This document shows positions 60,012 to 64,000 of a stretch of 64,000 bases of DNA, piece by piece. A model generated the notes under the pieces. That model was not told the origin of the DNA and did no database searches. It saw only the letters and a list, made by a program, of their open reading frames with translations. The number at the start of each line of letters is the position of its first letter. Position 1 is the stretch's first letter. Origin of the DNA: Apricaphanius iberus (Eukaryota; Chordata; Actinopteri; Cyprinodontiformes; Aphaniidae); contig JAPXFQ010001768.1 of NCBI GenBank assembly GCA_028564705.1, positions 1-64,000 on the forward strand. The letters are read 5' to 3'. A program made the translations under genes and the position numbers.

Positions 60012-63000
60012 ACCAACAGAGCACCGAATCAGAGAGCCTTGTAACGGGTTATGGTAGAACATTCTGTTCAGAGCTTCTGTGTTTGAAATGATCCCAGAGC
60101 TCTGGTAACAAGTTAAACAAGGTCAGACATTTAACAGAATGTTGGAGAAAATGGTTCTTATTCCTGCGGAGGAGTGTGGTGTCTCCCATTCAGTCACCCA
60201 GAACCACTGAGCAGATGAGCAGGTTTTCCTTCGAGTGGCGTTCACTAATTTACAAAATGTGATCGATAGAAATGGAGAGATATTCTGGTTCTTCTCAGCG
60301 TCTCTCCTTATGCTTGAACCATGCGGAGGTTGTGGTGCTGTTGCATTATTTTTAGCCAAAGCAGTGTAGCCAATTTCTCTAAATCCATGTTATGTAATAG
60401 AATATATGCAATTTTATTTTCTTGCCTATATTATTTGTATTTAAACTACATGTTATTGCACAAGATTATATGATATGTATTTAGTGTTAGCTTATTCCAA
60501 CCTTGTTTTAATGAAGCTTTAGTGCATAATGTTCATCTACTAAAAAAATGTAGAAGTGTATGAGCAGGGGCCTCAATGTAACATAAATTCATTACCACTT
60601 AAAGGGATAGTTGGGGATTTTTAGAATAAGGTTATGTTAGCAAATTTGAAGCAGTTAATATCTTACCTACAGTAGATGACACTCTTCTTTTGGTGCAGAT
60701 AGAGATTAGTTGAGGCTAAAGCTAACGTCCAATCCAAGAGGTGCGAAACCGAGGCAGACTCCTACTGTTCTTAAAGAACTCCAATCTAAAAAATCTCTAT
60801 ATTTAATCAATCTTTGTAAACAGAAGCCAGCGATTATTTACATGGATAATAGGAACATGATGTGGTACGTCAGCTTGAATTGTCCTGTGTGAAACACGTG
60901 CTGAACAGAACAGGTACAGGAAGCATTTTGGGTCACATTAAGAGTGTGATACAAAAGTAAAGAAACCTTTAGTTTGGCTATTATTAGTAATACGTTAAGC
61001 ATTTTCCTGCTGAAAATAGGCGATCCATTTTTAAGATTGGAGATGCCCCCCCCCACCTCACACCGTTAGCTTCAGCCTCTGGCACCAAATAATTTAGATT
61101 CAAATTAAAATGCTAAGAGAGTTTTCTACTGCAAGTAAGGTGTCAACTGGTCCTCGCTTCAACAACCCTGAGCTGTCCCTTTTAGGTTTTCTTATTTTAG
61201 GCAACTTGTGGAGTGTTTATGTTTAAGCTAAGGGTGACTCAGCAAATCTTAAGAAACATCTTTGAGAATACATTCAGTGCATTTTACTGTTCATCAAGCA
61301 AAAGCCAATGTTAAACCACACTTCACATATGGCTGCTAGTGCACCGATGTAGAAAATGAGACAAACTTATCCTAAATTCTACAGGGGACCTTAAAAAGAC
61401 ACTCTTTTCTTCTCTTTGGCTTTTATTCTAATGTAGAAATAAGTAGGTTGGGTTTCTTGAAGGAAGTGCAACCAACGATGCCTTTGACTTGATTATTTAG
61501 TTTGATGAATAATAACTTAATATGGTCACAAACTGTGCATTAAATTTTTATTCATTGTGCCTAACTTGTTTAGCTGTGATGGAAGCACATTTGTGTAAAA
61601 TAGAAGGAAGATAAACATTGTTAGTGCTTCATTAGGCTCTTGTTTCTCAGCCCTATTTCAGGTGTTTTAACCCTCCATAGATGCATTGGTCTTTATTTAA
61701 TGTTCCAACCAAAAATCCTACTGAAATCACTCATTTACATTAAGTACATCTTTGCCTTTTAGTACTAGTTTGATTAATTAATGTGAGAAATTGCAGATTT
61801 TGTATATTTCTAGTCACTAAAAGCTAAGAAAATTGTAGTGTAATTTAAATATATCAAATTTCTATGCACCCTTTTAAAGAATTTTACTTTTTACGTAATT
61901 GAGTTTTTCCATTGAAACCAGAGGATGAGCCCCTCTCCCCAAAATCCACTGTGATCTTATTAACATTAGCTCGGCCTAAGTTTGCAGTTTAAAGAAAATG
62001 TATTGTAAATACAGGTAGAACGAGACAAAATTAAACAATTACTTCTGAAATATCTCAAAATTTGCCCAGTTTGGGATAACTTATGGTAAAAATATATTTT
62101 CTTTCTGATAGGATTTTATCTTATATGGACAAAAGTTTTATTGTGTAGGCCTACCAATTTATCTGACCATCTAGTCATGCTAACAAGCGAAAGAAAAAGT
62201 CCACGTAACAAGTCATGAAGATTACACTATGTATTTATAGCATTTCCATCATTTTAATACAAAAGTAAACATAATTGGGACTATGGATTCAAACATTCGT
62301 GGCAGATAAGCTAGCGTTAGCATGTTTGCTACTTCATTCATGTGGCAGGATGTTAGGATTGACATAGATTTAATGTTTAAAACTAAATATATTTTTTTCT
62401 CTATCTTCAAGAAGAAGTTCTGACTTTTTATAGTTATTAACTTGACGATCATAATTTTCGAGTAGGCCTAAGTGCAGCTTAGTTTTTCTTGATGGCTAAA
62501 GCCAATAGCTAATCAGAGGGCCAAGATGAAAGGTTTTATTTTACTGCTAAAAAAACCAACATCTAAAAAACGTCCCTCTGCTTCTACCATATGGTGTTTC
62601 AAGCCACCATCTGTATATTAGCTTGCAGAGTGAATGCTATTTTATTTTAACCTTTAAATTGCATTATTCTATTAGCAGCTACAACAGCCATATATTGAAG
62701 GATTTCAGGTATATTAGGATGTTGTGACTGCAGTTGTTAAGCTTAGTTTTGTCGTCAACAATAAAAAAACAGTCAAGAAATTGCGCCAAAAATTGCCCCC
62801 GACTGACTTTTTTGCATAGGCTGCTTGTAATTTGTTCAAGTATGTCTCTCTTTTACTTTTCTTGAAGTTGAGACAAAACACATTTTAATTTACTTATAGA
62901 ACTAGAAGGGGCTGAATCAGACTCAATGGGTAATTTATTGTGCAGGCTTAACTAACATTTCCACACTGTGTCTTTGTCAGTGTCATAAGAACAGGGCTGA

Positions 63001-64000
63001 GGTTAAGCAACTAATGACAGGTAGGCACACTTCAGTGGGACCTCCACCCCATTGGTCAAGATAGTAAAAGGGAGGAGATTTCCTAAGTGTTCACTACACA
63101 AAAAAAATTACATGTACTGCTTTTCAAAATCATATAACAAAACAATTCAGAAAACCTGCCCATCAATTTAACCTTAGCTAAAATATCTCAAGTCAGAAAA
63201 TAAATACAATAAGTGATGTGGTGAAATAGTGTTTGATATATACACTCCCAAGAAGCCTTACACATAGTAAAAAAAACAAAAGAATTAAATCACTAGCAAA
63301 AGAACATGAACACAGGAAATACTTTTATGGCAGTATTAAATTAAATACATCAACAACAGTTTAAAGAAAACAAGAATGCTTCATTTCTTCATCCACACCA
63401 AAAGGTTGTACTGTATAAATAAATCTGGTATGCTTCTCTGCAAAAAAGCATTTTAATAATGTTCAAATTGTCAAGCCTGCACAACATATTAACTGTTCTG
63501 TTTCCTTCAGCGGTGCAGCACCTGACTCAGTGGTTAGAAGATGCTCAGAGTGCCTTCATTTAATGACATTTTAACCCACATTTTTTCTCATCAGTGTCTC
63601 ATACTCTTAGCTCCAAGGTGTATTGTGTCTCTGTTTGCATTCTTTCCTTCTGTCTGTCTATCTCCAGGATGTCTGTTTTTATATGTGGAAAGAAAAATTT
63701 AGAAGAAATCAAAACATATGTGTATAAATTCTAAAATAAAACATTTTCTTTAGTGAGAGAACATATTTCAACATATTTTGTTTTAATCTTTATAGTTTTT
63801 GTAAAAGAAAACCTGATCATTTTGCTTTTAAGGCACTAAATCTAAAGTGTTTGTTGAGTTAAACTCTGCATCACAAATTATTTGATCTATTCAACCTTAA
63901 GCCTTCAAATGTATTTTACGGAAACAAGTTCCCAAGTTGAGGGTGAAGACACTCATCCTCTGACTGCACAGTAAAGGTTATTCCTAATGCACTATATACA
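60012..64000 (+). other. HBP1 3'UTR and downstream sequence
   Basis: No coding exon, RNA gene or clear transposon recognised over 4 kb. Sequence is AT-rich, with candidate AATAAA-type signals near 62759 and 63734, but I cannot choose the used one. The left part is 3'UTR by position; where it ends is unknown. Confidence 0.45.

Noticed and set aside
62759..62766. HBP1 polyadenylation signal
   Set aside because: AATAAA occurs by chance often in this AT-rich region and nothing singles out this one.

Overview
The window is vertebrate nuclear DNA, almost certainly from a ray-finned (teleost) fish. It holds two intron-rich protein-coding genes with vertebrate-type splice sites, Tc1-type transposons, a PIF/Harbinger-like foldback element, fish-type SINE/LINE tails, an endogenous retrovirus remnant and abundant CA/GT microsatellites. 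Species cannot be named from this sequence alone. There is no bacterial or organellar content, no tRNA or rRNA gene, and no CRISPR array.

Layout. (1) 1-17780 is a tandem satellite with a ~44-bp unit (about 400 copies), carrying nested higher-order repeats of about 132 bp, 176 bp and 2.1 kb. It ends at a decayed, internally deleted endogenous retrovirus (17781-19423) and resumes for 0.6 kb (19424-20035). (2) 20036-23295 is intergenic DNA and the 3' flank of PIK3CG, with a 1.6-kb foldback element. (3) 45748 down to 23296 (minus strand) is a complete PIK3CG gene: 23 coding exons that join in frame to 1122 codons plus stop, encoding the p110-gamma catalytic subunit of class IB phosphoinositide 3-kinase. 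Its introns hold three Tc1-family copies, a helicase-bearing repeat, minisatellites and SINE/LINE tails. (4) 45749-49582 is the shared upstream region between two divergent genes, with a GC/CpG-richer HBP1 promoter and a noncoding first exon ending at 49346. (5) 49583-60011 (plus strand) is a complete HBP1 gene: 12 coding exons, 495 or 496 residues, with Rb-binding LxCxE and IxCxE motifs, an AXH domain and an HMG box. (6) 60012-64000 is AT-rich 3'UTR and intergenic sequence with no gene I can support.

How it works together. PIK3CG makes PIP3 downstream of G-protein-coupled receptors. HBP1 is a DNA-binding repressor that restrains cell-cycle entry. They share a neighbourhood in mammals too, but here they are head to head.

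The most unusual observation is in the satellite. Nearly every unit carries two short perfect palindromes. One (AGAACC-AAA-GGTTCT) has the inverted-repeat-with-3-bp-spacer geometry of steroid-receptor response elements, and at least ten units match the perfect AGAACAnnnTGTTCT consensus. The hormone-response idea is inference; the palindromes are directly visible.
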